Of a DNA stretch of 52,132 nt, positions 44,142 to 51,985 are shown in pieces. The stretch's first letter is position 1. Each line of letters starts with the position of its first letter. The notes beneath the pieces were generated by a model, which was not told where the DNA came from, did no database searches, and worked only from the letters and a program-made list of their open reading frames with translations. Made by a program: the position numbers and the translations under genes. Source of the stretch: Rickettsia typhi (GTDB lineage: Bacteria; Pseudomonadota; Alphaproteobacteria; Rickettsiales; UBA1997); contig CAMBFC010000009.1 in the NCBI GenBank assembly GCA_945865905.1, forward strand, positions 1 to 52,132. Direction: 5' to 3'.

Positions 44142-46157
44142 TTAAAATGCGCTTCTAACACCAATCATGATCGAACGGCCCGCAAGTGGAGCAATATCTT
44201 TCAAGAATGATACATGGCTGCGCGCTTCTTCATTTAACAGGTTTGTGGCTTTAAGATATAATGTAGAGTTGGTTGGCCCAATATTCATGGCATAATCCAC
44301 GCCGGCATTTACCATTGTGTAACCATCTGTTTTGCGCTCAAACTGTGCAACGCGGCTTTGCGCAAATGTATAATCTGCATCCAAGCGTAAACCAATTTTC
44401 TGATATTTATAAATTGCGCTGCTGCCAATACGCAAAGGAGCAATGCGCGGCAGAGGCTTTTTTGTATCGCTGTTGCGCGCTTCTACATAATCACCACGAA
44501 TTTCAAAAGCTAGTTTATGCGCATTCGCATCATAGACGGCAAATTCTGTTTTTGCTTCTGCTCCATAAAACTCGGCATTCAAATTAACATAATTATAGAT
44601 TGGCAGATCGTTTTCTGGATCATTATCACCGCTTGCTACAGAGGTAATAAAATTTTGGAAGCGATTATAAAAGAAATTTACTTCACCTTTTACCGCTCCA
44701 AGTTCTTTACGAAAAGATAGATCAAGGCCTTGCGATTGCTGCACATCTAAATTCTTATTTCCAACTTCAAAAGAATTGGTTGCCAAATGTGGACCATTGG
44801 CATAAAGCTCTTGAGCATTGGGTGCGCGCTGAGTGTATGAGCTAGAAACTGCTATTGCATAACCTTTTATAGGCTTATAAACAAGGCCAGCAGAGCCACT
44901 GCCCGTTAGGTCGTTACGCGAATCAGCGGGGCCAAAAGAAGGATTTTCTTTTGCCTTTATTGTTTGATAATCAAATCTTCCGCCAAATTGAAACCGCAAA
45001 TTGCCAAGAGGTATTTCTTCAAATATAAAGCCTGAATTGGTGTGAGTAGTGGTTGAAGGCAAGAAAGCTTCTGCCCCAAGTGCCGAAAAATCACTCGCTG
45101 ATGATTGAAAACCCACCGCGCCTTCAAGCAGGCCAAGCTTATTATGAACTATTTCAACACGGCTGTCATAGCCGCGGTTTTTAAATACTGTGCCGGCCTC
45201 GCTTCCTTCAAATTCAGTGTGTTCATAATCAGAAAGACCGAATTTATATTTTACTTCTTTTACAGCCTTTAACGGCTCTTTATATGCGCCAGCAATATCT
45301 AGCCTTTGTTGCTTCATTCTGATGGTTACATCTGGCTCTGCAACTGTGCCATAATTAGTATTATAGTTTGTTAGAGCCGCGCCGAAATATCCTTTTTTAA
45401 AGAATTTCGAAACCCCAACTGTGCCACCTTTACTATCGCTTTGGCTATTAGGTAATTTATTTTTTGCCTCCACTTCGCCGGCAGCAAGCGGCTCTTCTGC
45501 GCGCAGGCGGCTTGAGCGCGCATATCCGGGGATATTTAAATCATCAGTTGTGCGCTTAAAACCATTCATGTGCCAAGCATAATTTCCAATACCGCCCTCT
45601 AATAATATTGATCCAGAGCGTTCTCTATTAGCAGAGTTAAAGCGCGCATCTGCGACGCCAGTGATTTTTTCTGAAATGCGTTCATCAGGAATGCGATTAT
45701 CAATAACATTCACTACTCCACCTGCCGCTTTAGATCCATAAAGCAGGGCAGCAGGGCCACGAATAACTTCAATACGCTCTACAGAAAGCGGATCAATAGC
45801 TACATTATGATCTACGCTGGCTGCTGAAGCATCAAGATTGCCAACGCCATTTTGTAAAATTTGAATCTGATCGCCATCTAACCCGCGAATAACAGGGCGG
45901 CTTGCATTTGGTCCAAAATATGTAGAGCGAATACCAAGTTCCTGTGAAAGAGTTTCTCCGATAGTAGGCTGTAATTTTTTGAGCAGATCATCACCTGCAA
46001 GCACAGTTATCGGCTGTGTTAATTCATCGGCAGAGCGACCCAAGGGATTTGCTGTTACTACTATTGGTTTTAATGTTGCGGTAGGTTCATTTTTCGCAAA
46101 TGCTGGAGATATTAAAAGTACAGAAAATGCAGCAAGTGCTGGTTTAAAGTGTTTCAT
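44142..46157 (-). CDS. znuD: TonB-dependent outer-membrane receptor, ZnuD type
   Basis: 671 residues. Signal peptide (to about AFA at 21), then the plug domain with the TonB box region LKPIVVTANP, RPVIRGLDGDQIQIL and VERIEVIRGPAALLYGSKAAGGVVNVI, and a 22-strand barrel ending in GRSIMIGVRSAF. Motifs typical of zinc receptors are RAPNAQELYANGPHLAT and LLNEEARSHVSFLKDIAP. The transcript starts from the intergenic region with two Zur boxes, opposite to zur. Zinc is therefore the likely cargo; direct evidence would require uptake data. Confidence 0.9.
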   Translation of the reverse strand: MKHFKPALAAFSVLLISPAFAKNEPTATLKPIVVTANPLGRSADELTQPITVLAGDDLLKKLQPTIGETLSQELGIRSTYFGPNASRPVIRGLDGDQIQILQNGVGNLDASAASVDHNVAIDPLSVERIEVIRGPAALLYGSKAAGGVVNVIDNRIPDERISEKITGVADARFNSANRERSGSILLEGGIGNYAWHMNGFKRTTDDLNIPGYARSSRLRAEEPLAAGEVEAKNKLPNSQSDSKGGTVGVSKFFKKGYFGAALTNYNTNYGTVAEPDVTIRMKQQRLDIAGAYKEPLKAVKEVKYKFGLSDYEHTEFEGSEAGTVFKNRGYDSRVEIVHNKLGLLEGAVGFQSSASDFSALGAEAFLPSTTTHTNSGFIFEEIPLGNLRFQFGGRFDYQTIKAKENPSFGPADSRNDLTGSGSAGLVYKPIKGYAIAVSSSYTQRAPNAQELYANGPHLATNSFEVGNKNLDVQQSQGLDLSFRKELGAVKGEVNFFYNRFQNFITSVASGDNDPENDLPIYNYVNLNAEFYGAEAKTEFAVYDANAHKLAFEIRGDYVEARNSDTKKPLPRIAPLRIGSSAIYKYQKIGLRLDADYTFAQSRVAQFERKTDGYTMVNAGVDYAMNIGPTNSTLYLKATNLLNEEARSHVSFLKDIAPLAGRSIMIGVRSAF

Positions 46158-46228
46158 ATTAGCTTGGAAATTATTATAATTATACTTACAAAAAAATATT
46201 CGCTTGCAAAAGCCTCAGTAATTTGATA

Positions 46229-46243
46229 TGTTATAATATAACA
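46229..46243. promoter_or_regulatory. Zur box 1
   Basis: Palindrome TGTTATAATATAACA in the 140-bp gap between znuD and zur. It has the AT-rich GTTAT..ATAAC form of proteobacterial Zur sites. Centre at 46236, 33 bp (about three helix turns) from box 2. Confidence 0.78.
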
Positions 46244-46259
46244 ATCATTTGTAAAGCTA

Positions 46260-46278
46260 TTTGTTATAATATAACAAA
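46260..46278. promoter_or_regulatory. Zur box 2
   Basis: Perfect 19-bp palindrome TTTGTTATAATATAACAAA, containing the same 15-bp core as box 1. It ends 19 bp before the zur start codon, so Zur bound here should repress its own gene. Confidence 0.8.
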
Positions 46279-46297
46279 CTTTCTATAAAATATTATT

Positions 46298-46696
46298 ATG
46301 CCGCGTCCTTCAAAATTATCCGCCTCATCACCCGAGTTGGTGCTAAAAGTGCTACGCAGCAATGCACAACCTTTAAGCGCTTATGCAATTCTTGAGAAAG
46401 TGCAAAAATTTGGCATCAAAAGTCCGCCAATCGTTTATCGCGCTCTTGATGCCTTGATGAAAAGTGGCAAGGTACATAAAATTAATGAACTTAACACTTT
46501 TGTTGCCTGCAATTGCGATGACGATCACCAGCATTTGTTATCAGTGCTGACAATTTGTCAAAAATGTAATGAAGTTCATGAGCTTCATGATCACGCCGTC
46601 ATTGATCATTTAACAAAACTTAAAGCACTAAATATTGACCTTGCCAGGCAAGCTGTAATTGAACTTCCAATTATGTGCAACAAGTGCGCGGTTTAG
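46298..46696 (+). CDS. zur: Fur-family zinc uptake regulator Zur
   Basis: 132-residue DNA-binding repressor. Winged helix at the N-terminus (PLSAYAILEKVQKFGIKSP, PIVYRALDALMKSGKVH). Metal sites: CNCDDDHQH (71-79), LTICQKCNEVHELHDH (87-99; CxxC of the structural zinc) and the C-terminal CNKC (127-130). This composition and the flanking znuD point to Zur rather than Fur or PerR. Autoregulated through the two upstream palindromes. Confidence 0.92.
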   Translation: MPRPSKLSASSPELVLKVLRSNAQPLSAYAILEKVQKFGIKSPPIVYRALDALMKSGKVHKINELNTFVACNCDDDHQHLLSVLTICQKCNEVHELHDHAVIDHLTKLKALNIDLARQAVIELPIMCNKCAV

Positions 46697-46742
46697 CTGT
46701 AATCAAAAAACAAAAAATTTTATTGTCACACATTGAAAAAAT

Positions 46743-47300
46743 ATGAAAAAAGCAATCCTATTATCTTTATTATTGGTGCTACAGTCATGCATGATTGGAG
46801 CTGGAGAAAACTCAAAAATTGAGGCAAATAAAAACAACTATTTTCCTAAAATAACCGGCATTGATCTGGATGGTAAAAAACAAGAACTTCCCGCCGTTTT
46901 TAAAAATAAATTAAACCTGGTAATAGTTGCATTTAAGCGTGAACAGCAGAAGGAAGTTGATACTTGGATCAAAGCGGCAGAGCCAATCTTAAAAGAAAAT
47001 CTAAACTTAAATTTCTATGAAATTCCGTTAATTTATGAACTTTCAGCTTTTAAAAGAATGTGGGTTAACAACGGAATGCGTTTTGGAATTCCTGATGAAA
47101 TAGCCAGAAAGCGTACCATCACAGTTTACACAAATCGCCAAGAGTTTTTTGAAATTACTCAAATGAAAGAAGAAAAAATTTATGCGCTATTGGTTGATAA
47201 TAAAGGAAAAATTATATGGAAAAAAGAAGGCGTTGCCGATGACAAGAAAATGTCAGACTTAAAGAAAATTATGCTAACAAAATCTAGGAAGGATGATTAA
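46743..47300 (+). CDS. Thioredoxin-fold lipoprotein-like protein (possibly ATP10-like)
   Basis: 185 residues. N-terminal signal MKKAILLSLLLVLQSCMIG with a cysteine at 16 that could be a non-standard lipobox. The rest has redoxin-like order: FPKITGIDLDGKKQEL, LNLVIVAFKREQQKEVDTW, and KIYALLVDNKGKIIWKKEG. No CxxC is present, so it is not a redox-active thioredoxin. The order and the lack of cysteines resemble the ATP10 family (F-ATPase assembly in mitochondria), but I hold that loosely. Located 46 bp after zur; it may share its transcript. Confidence 0.6.
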   Translation: MKKAILLSLLLVLQSCMIGAGENSKIEANKNNYFPKITGIDLDGKKQELPAVFKNKLNLVIVAFKREQQKEVDTWIKAAEPILKENLNLNFYEIPLIYELSAFKRMWVNNGMRFGIPDEIARKRTITVYTNRQEFFEITQMKEEKIYALLVDNKGKIIWKKEGVADDKKMSDLKKIMLTKSRKDD

Positions 47301-47316
47301 TTTATTTTTAAAAACT

Positions 47317-47423
47317 TCAGGTAATCCACCTTTTTTCCAGCTTTCTAGCTAATGTTCTGCGGTGCATTCCAAGAATGCGGGCAGCTAAGTTCGATGAAAA
47401 ACCCACTAAGCCAGCATTTATCA
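47317..47423 (-). pseudogene. 3' remnant of a RegA/ActR/PrrA-type response regulator gene
   Basis: Minus-strand translation gives about 35 residues ending NLAARILGMHRRTLARKL and EKRWIT, then a stop. This is the Fis-type helix-turn-helix end of the RegA/ActR/PrrA global redox regulators (hallmark LxMHRRTLxRxL). The receiver domain and the rest are absent upstream, where sequence changes to palindromic and repeated DNA. The gene was therefore cut at about 47425, the left edge of the accessory island. Confidence 0.72.
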
Positions 47424-47425
47424 AT

Positions 47426-47530
47426 ACTTACCTTTTTTAAAAAGGTAAGCGTGAAGCGGAGAAGCGGAGAGAAAAATGCCCCAAAAATGCAGAAAATTTT
47501 GCTGACGAGAGAGAGGAAGGTAAGCGTGAA
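47426..47530. repeat. Palindrome and direct repeats at the island edge
   Basis: A near-perfect palindrome CTTACCTTTTTTAAAAAGGTAAG (47426-47448, shown in parts: CTTACCTTTTTT / AAAAAGGTAAG) overlaps a 13-bp direct repeat AGGTAAGCGTGAA (47442-47454 and 47518-47530). They begin right where the RegA-type remnant breaks off. No gene is visible here. Confidence 0.65.
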
Positions 47531-47608
47531 ATAGAAATTCAAATGTGGAGAGAAGTCGCAAATACAGGGCTTGGAGACGGGTAGAGAAATATGCTAAAAC
47601 CTATGAGT

Positions 47609-47666
47609 GATTCGGTTCGCAAAGGCGTGTATGGCGGTGGATGCAAATCAGTTTGCGAACTGAGTC
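47609..47666 (+). ncRNA. Possible structured RNA segment
   Basis: GATTCGGTTCGCAAA (47609-47623) and TTTGCGAACTGAGTC (47652-47666) form a 15-bp stem with a 28-nt loop. The two non-Watson-Crick positions are G-U pairs if the plus strand is transcribed but A-C mismatches on the other strand. That bias points to a plus-strand RNA. No protein gene is visible between 47424 and 47985. Confidence 0.3.
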
Positions 47667-47770
47667 GCAGTTTCTTGGAACCGCTAAAATAAAGGCTCCA
47701 AAGCCACTTTTATCCATACCGAAAAGTTTGCTAAAAATCGGATGCCCTTCATCTTAGGCACTTTGCAAAA

Positions 47771-47816
47771 AATCGCAAGGGTTTTGCCGTGAGTTCGAAT
47801 CTTCCTACGCTGCACA
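47771..47816 (+). pseudogene. tRNA-Leu-like 3' end relic
   Basis: The segment reads like the variable arm (AATCGCAAGG...), T-loop (GAGTTCGAATC) and acceptor end (CTACGCTGCACA) of a class II tRNA. The T-stem pairs imperfectly and no matching 5' acceptor strand lies upstream, so it is not an intact gene. Such 3' ends are left at the borders of elements that integrate into tRNA genes. Confidence 0.35.
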
Positions 47817-47885
47817 AATTGGACATAATTGGATATTTTTGTGGATACTAGGTGTTTGTTGCAGAAATTGTCCCATAGTGATAAA

Positions 47886-47975
47886 ATTGCGATAATAGCA
47901 ATATTATTACTATGACACCCATTGACTTAAGCTTTTTTAACGATATCATAGTCGTATAATTACTATTATCGCAAT
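47886..47975 (+). promoter_or_regulatory. Long inverted-repeat operator and promoter of AbiE system 2
   Basis: Two 30-bp imperfect inverted repeats (47886-47915 and 47946-47975) lie 30 bp apart. Each contains the blocks ATTGCGATAATAG and ACTATGA, separated by ten variable bases. A TATAAT (47955-47960) lies inside the right repeat, 10 bp before its end. This matches the known mode of AbiEi, which binds paired inverted repeats in its own promoter. Confidence 0.72.
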
Positions 47976-47984
47976 CTTTCTACT

Positions 47985-48791
47985 ATGGCAAAGTTTTCAG
48001 AATATTTAAAAGATTTAAGAAAATCAGGGCAGCTTTCCTTCTCAATAGAAAAGGCTGCGAGCGACTTAAAGATCTCAAAACATAATGCCTTATCTTCGAT
48101 ATATCGCATAAAAAAACGCGGAGAAATTATCAGTCCAGCACAAGGGTTTTATGTCATAATTCCTCCTGAGCATCAATTGCAAGGTTGCTTACCCGCAGCA
48201 GAATTAGTGCCAATTCTAATGCAACATTTGGGAGTGAATTATTATGTTGGCTTACTTAGCGCCGCCATGTATCACGGCGCAACTCATCAAAAACCAAATT
48301 CATTCCAAATAATTTCTGATAAGCAAATTCGCAAAAGTTTAAAATTTGGACAAATCAGCATTGATGCGATCTACAAAAAATCTTTAGCAAACCTTCCAAT
48401 ACAAGAAATTGCTGTTGATAGCGGCTATTTGAAAATTTCCTCGCCAGAATTAACCGCTATGGATTTGCTGCTTTATTCAAACAGAAGCGGCGGGCTAAAT
48501 CATATCGCAACTGTTCTATCAGAGCTGGTGCAATCAATTGATCTTAAAAAATTGATAGAGCTGGCAAATATCTCCAATCAGAAATTCTGGCTACAGAAAT
48601 TGGGGTACATCCTAGAAAAAATTGATGCGGAAAATCCTGATCATAAACAAGAAATTATTAGCGGTCTGCAAGACTACTTATCCTCCGGTAAAAAACTCGT
48701 TGCCCTAGCGCCTGAAATTCCCGTTAAAGGCTATCCGAGATGTAAGAAATGGATGATTATCGAAAACACTTCAATTGAGAGCGACTTATGA
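47985..48791 (+). CDS. abiEi: AbiEi antitoxin/autorepressor (system 2)
   Basis: 268 residues, type IV antitoxin. The N-terminal winged helix spans about 1-65 (LKISKHNALSSIYRIKKRGEII, then AQGFYVIIPPEH), as in AbiEi. The middle part (NYYVGLLSAAMYHGATHQK, FQIISDKQIRK, SSPELTAMDLLLYSNRSGG) follows the AbiEi C-terminal domain that neutralises toxin. The stop overlaps the toxin start (ATGA). Preceded by a paired inverted-repeat operator. Not closely similar to the system 1 antitoxin, so the two pairs are independent acquisitions. Confidence 0.88.
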   Translation: MAKFSEYLKDLRKSGQLSFSIEKAASDLKISKHNALSSIYRIKKRGEIISPAQGFYVIIPPEHQLQGCLPAAELVPILMQHLGVNYYVGLLSAAMYHGATHQKPNSFQIISDKQIRKSLKFGQISIDAIYKKSLANLPIQEIAVDSGYLKISSPELTAMDLLLYSNRSGGLNHIATVLSELVQSIDLKKLIELANISNQKFWLQKLGYILEKIDAENPDHKQEIISGLQDYLSSGKKLVALAPEIPVKGYPRCKKWMIIENTSIESDL

Positions 48792-49603
48792 TTCCGAAGA
48801 TTTTTATAGAAAAATGGCAACAAAATGCTCCTTGGCAAACCCTTGATATGGTTGAACAGGATTTAATCATCAACAGAGCTTTGGTTTGTCTTTACGACAA
48901 TCAAAAAGTTAGAGATAGCCTGATTTTCCGTGGTGGAACTGCGCTTAATAAAATTTATCTAAAACCATCAGCGCGCTATAGTGAAGATCTAGATTTTGTG
49001 CAAACAAGAGCTGAGCCGATTGGTGCAACAATAGATGCTGTCAGAATCGCACTTAATTGGCTTGGTGAGCCGAACCGTCTTTTGACCGAACGATCAGCAA
49101 AATTGGTTTACAAATATACTTCAGTTAACGGCCTACCGATGAAGCTGAAAATTGAGATCAATACCACTGAGCATTTTCAAGTGTTGGATGTCAACAATGT
49201 GGCTTTTGGCTTTGATTCGGAATGGTTTAGTGGCGAGTGTCTAGTCGCGGTTAACCAGTTAGAAGAGTTGATGGCGACAAAGATAAGAGCTTTATATCAA
49301 AGACGCAAAGGCAGGGATTTGTTCGATCTGTGGATGGTATTCAGTAAAGATTTAGCAAGAATTGATGAATGCTTAAAAATTTTTAAAAAATATTGCGAAC
49401 ATGGCGGGTTAAAAATTTCCAAAGATTTGTTTTTAAAAAACCTCGAATTGAAGCGCTTAAACAAAGACTTCCAGCTTGATATGAATGTTTTGCTGCCTCA
49501 TCAATTCCTGCCCTACAGTACTCCATTTATTCCTCGTCAAACTAACTGGAATTTCGAAGAGGCTTTTGAATATGTAAAAAGTGAAATTATTAATCGGATT
49601 TAA
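48788..49603 (+). CDS. abiEii: AbiEii nucleotidyltransferase toxin (system 2)
   Basis: 271 residues. Nucleotidyltransferase motifs: FRGGTALNKIYL followed by RYSEDLDFVQ (motif I), KLKIEINTTEHF (motif II) and LMATKIRALYQRRKGRDLFDLW (motifs III and IV with conserved Lys and Asp). All conserved residues are intact, so it should be active. AbiEii is the bacteriostatic toxin of a phage-abortive-infection system. Coupled by a 4-bp overlap to the antitoxin and followed by the DUF2779 pair. Confidence 0.9.
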   Translation: MIPKIFIEKWQQNAPWQTLDMVEQDLIINRALVCLYDNQKVRDSLIFRGGTALNKIYLKPSARYSEDLDFVQTRAEPIGATIDAVRIALNWLGEPNRLLTERSAKLVYKYTSVNGLPMKLKIEINTTEHFQVLDVNNVAFGFDSEWFSGECLVAVNQLEELMATKIRALYQRRKGRDLFDLWMVFSKDLARIDECLKIFKKYCEHGGLKISKDLFLKNLELKRLNKDFQLDMNVLLPHQFLPYSTPFIPRQTNWNFEEAFEYVKSEIINRI

Positions 49604-49673
49604 TCGTGTATGAAAAAATCTATAAAAATATTACCAAAAAAACAAATTTAGATAACTAAAAAATAAAATAAAT

Positions 49674-50423
49674 ATGAGTGTTCCGGTTATAAAATTACTT
49701 AATTTTTTTGAAAGATTCCACGAGGCATGCAAAGGAAAAAAGCATGACCACAAGCTGATGGATATAATGCAAGAAGTTCTTGTTTGCGATAGCGAAGACG
49801 AAGTCTTTGCTGCGTATCCTATGATATCAAACCAAGTTAAATTTGCTTTTGATTTTTTAGAGAAAAACACAAGACAGACTCCCAAATCTCTTGAAAAAGT
49901 AAGATCTCATATGGAGAGCTCCATAAATCTCAGTAGAGCCTTATTATACAAAACTTTGTCTGAAAATAATCAAGATCCCAAAAAATATCCAATTTATTTA
50001 GATCAGACTATTTTTGAGTTATTCAAATCTTTTGCAAATGGCCTTCCAGTTGAGGAAGAGGATATTACTCAAAAGGACGTAGATAATTTAATTAAAGAAA
50101 TTGAGGACTTAATAAGCGGTTTGTTGGATAAAAAAATTAGTTTTGGAGATAAGTTATACCTGCAAAATCTTTTAAAAAGAATGATTCTTACATTAAGAAA
50201 TTATGATAAATTTAGCTTATCGGATGAATTGTTTGGAGACTCGTTATCTTTATTTTACAATGTTTCAACCAATGAAAAATTAAAGAAAGATAGAGATTTT
50301 TTTGACAAAGCAAAAAAAATATGTGGTAAAATTTTTAATAAAGTGAAACCCGACAAGGTGCAGTTGGAGCTTTCTTCTGACCCCAAGCTTTTGTTAGAGT
50401 GGAATAATAAAGCTGATAGTTAA
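49674..50423 (+). CDS. Unknown helical protein coupled to the DUF2779 nuclease
   Basis: 249 residues, no family recognised. Almost entirely alpha-helical with many Lys, Glu, Asp and Leu (e.g. VDNLIKEIEDLISGLLDKK). No signal peptide or membrane segment; only three or four cysteines without pattern. The stop TAA shares its last base with the ATG of the next gene (TAATG), so the two are translationally coupled and probably act together. Its place between AbiE and a nuclease suggests a defence role, which is inference. Confidence 0.75.
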   Translation: MSVPVIKLLNFFERFHEACKGKKHDHKLMDIMQEVLVCDSEDEVFAAYPMISNQVKFAFDFLEKNTRQTPKSLEKVRSHMESSINLSRALLYKTLSENNQDPKKYPIYLDQTIFELFKSFANGLPVEEEDITQKDVDNLIKEIEDLISGLLDKKISFGDKLYLQNLLKRMILTLRNYDKFSLSDELFGDSLSLFYNVSTNEKLKKDRDFFDKAKKICGKIFNKVKPDKVQLELSSDPKLLLEWNNKADS

Positions 50424-51919
50424 TGGAAAATATTAATGATTTAAAAATAAATTCCCTCTCAAAATCTTCCTACATCAAAGGTTTGCAATGCCCAAAAGCT
50501 CTGTGGTTTTTCAATTATCGCAAAGATTTAAAACTTCCTCTTGATAATAAAACAAAAGCCAAGTTTGAGACTGGAAATGAAATAACCGAGCTGGCGAGGA
50601 AGTATTTTGCCGAAGGTGTCAAAGCTGTAGATGATTATTTTGATGTTAAAAAAGCTGCTCATTCTACTAAAAGCCTAATCGTGAAAAATCATCAAATCAT
50701 CTTCGAAGCAACAGCGATAATTGACGCTGATGGAAGTCATGCAAGAATCGATATTTTTCGTAAAAACCAAAATTCAGATGGATGGGATTTGATTGAGGTT
50801 AAAAGCTCCACTGGTGTTGAAGATTGCCATCTTGATGACATGTCGTTTCAATATCATGTTTTCTCGAAAGCTGGATATAAAATCGACAGATGTCTGCTAA
50901 TGCTGGTTGATAACAGCTATGTCCTTCAGGGCGAAATCGATGTAAGCAAATTCTTTAAATTTGAAGATGTTTCAAAGCAGATTTTAGAAAAACAAAACGA
51001 AGTTGATCATTGTAAAAATGATTTGCTGGAAGTTTTAAAGACCAAAGAAGAGCCAAAAATTATCATTGGTGACAAATGCTTCAAACCTTTTGAATGCGAT
51101 TTTAAGCATCATTGCTGGAAGGAAGTTCCAAAATATTCGATCTTCAAAATTTACCAAAACAAAAAAGCTGAAGAAATTGCCAAGCAGATCGGCAGCTATG
51201 ATATCAAAAACATCCCACAAAATCTTTTTCCAAGCGGCACAAAAGTAATCGATATCAACTGTCATCAAGAAAACAAAACTCATATCGACAAGACAAAAAT
51301 CAAAGGCTGGTTATCAAAACTGCAATACCCTCTCTACTTTCTTGATTACGAAACTTTTAACGCAGCCATTCCAATTTTTGATGGCACAAGACCTTATCAA
51401 CAAATCCCCTTTCAATTCTCGCTTCATGTTCAAGACACTCCCGACAGCGAGCCAAGGCATTTTGAATTTATTCACAAAGAAAAATCTGATCCGAGAAGAA
51501 ACTTTGCCAAAAAATTGATTGAAGTTTGTGGTAAGGAAGGATCGATCGTTTGCTATCACCAATCTTTTGAGAAAGGTAGAAATGATGATTTAGCAAAAGA
51601 TTTTCCTGAATATGCTGAAAGTCTGAAGCAAATTAATGCTCGAATTGTTGACCTTATCGAGCCTTTTAGAGGACGATTTATTTACAGTCCAAAACAGCAG
51701 AGCTCTTATTCAATCAAAGAAGTTTTGCCAGCATTTACCAATCACAGTTATCACGAAATGGAAATTGCCAATGGCGGTGAAGCTATGGAAATTTATCTCA
51801 ATTTTCTAAAAGGAAAAAATGTTGATGAAGCCAAGATGGTTGATGACCTATTGAGCTACTGCAAACTTGATACTTATGCCATGGTTGAGTTGACAAAAGT
51901 GCTTTTGGAGCATTCCTAG
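50423..51919 (+). CDS. DUF2779 protein: Cas4-like PD-(D/E)XK nuclease plus DEDD exonuclease-like domain
   Basis: 498 residues. N-terminal half: a single cysteine in KGLQCPKALWF, the nuclease motif HARIDIF...DLIEVKSSTG (D then ExK), and a C-terminal cysteine set in KCFKPFECDFKHHCW. One early and three late cysteines are the [4Fe-4S] layout of Cas4 and AddB. C-terminal half: FLDYETFN (DxE), CYHQSFE and YCKLDTYAMVEL follow the order of a DEDD/RNase H-like exonuclease, though with changes. The family is uncharacterised and often near defence genes. It starts by one-base overlap with the 249-residue gene. Confidence 0.85.
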   Translation: MENINDLKINSLSKSSYIKGLQCPKALWFFNYRKDLKLPLDNKTKAKFETGNEITELARKYFAEGVKAVDDYFDVKKAAHSTKSLIVKNHQIIFEATAIIDADGSHARIDIFRKNQNSDGWDLIEVKSSTGVEDCHLDDMSFQYHVFSKAGYKIDRCLLMLVDNSYVLQGEIDVSKFFKFEDVSKQILEKQNEVDHCKNDLLEVLKTKEEPKIIIGDKCFKPFECDFKHHCWKEVPKYSIFKIYQNKKAEEIAKQIGSYDIKNIPQNLFPSGTKVIDINCHQENKTHIDKTKIKGWLSKLQYPLYFLDYETFNAAIPIFDGTRPYQQIPFQFSLHVQDTPDSEPRHFEFIHKEKSDPRRNFAKKLIEVCGKEGSIVCYHQSFEKGRNDDLAKDFPEYAESLKQINARIVDLIEPFRGRFIYSPKQQSSYSIKEVLPAFTNHSYHEMEIANGGEAMEIYLNFLKGKNVDEAKMVDDLLSYCKLDTYAMVELTKVLLEHS

Positions 51920-51920
51920 A

Positions 51921-51951
51921 CAAGAATCATTATTTTTCGCATAAATTCTTG
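51921..51951 (+). terminator. Weak hairpin after the DUF2779 gene
   Basis: CAAGAAT (51921-51927) pairs with ATTCTTG (51945-51951) over a 17-nt AU-rich loop, immediately after the stop codon. Weak terminator candidate. Confidence 0.35.
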
Positions 51952-51985
51952 CATTTTCCTCTATTTTCCATTAATTTCTCTCTAA

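Noticed and set aside
47771..47816. Intact tRNA gene
   Set aside because: T-stem pairs poorly and no matching 5' acceptor strand or D-arm can be found upstream.
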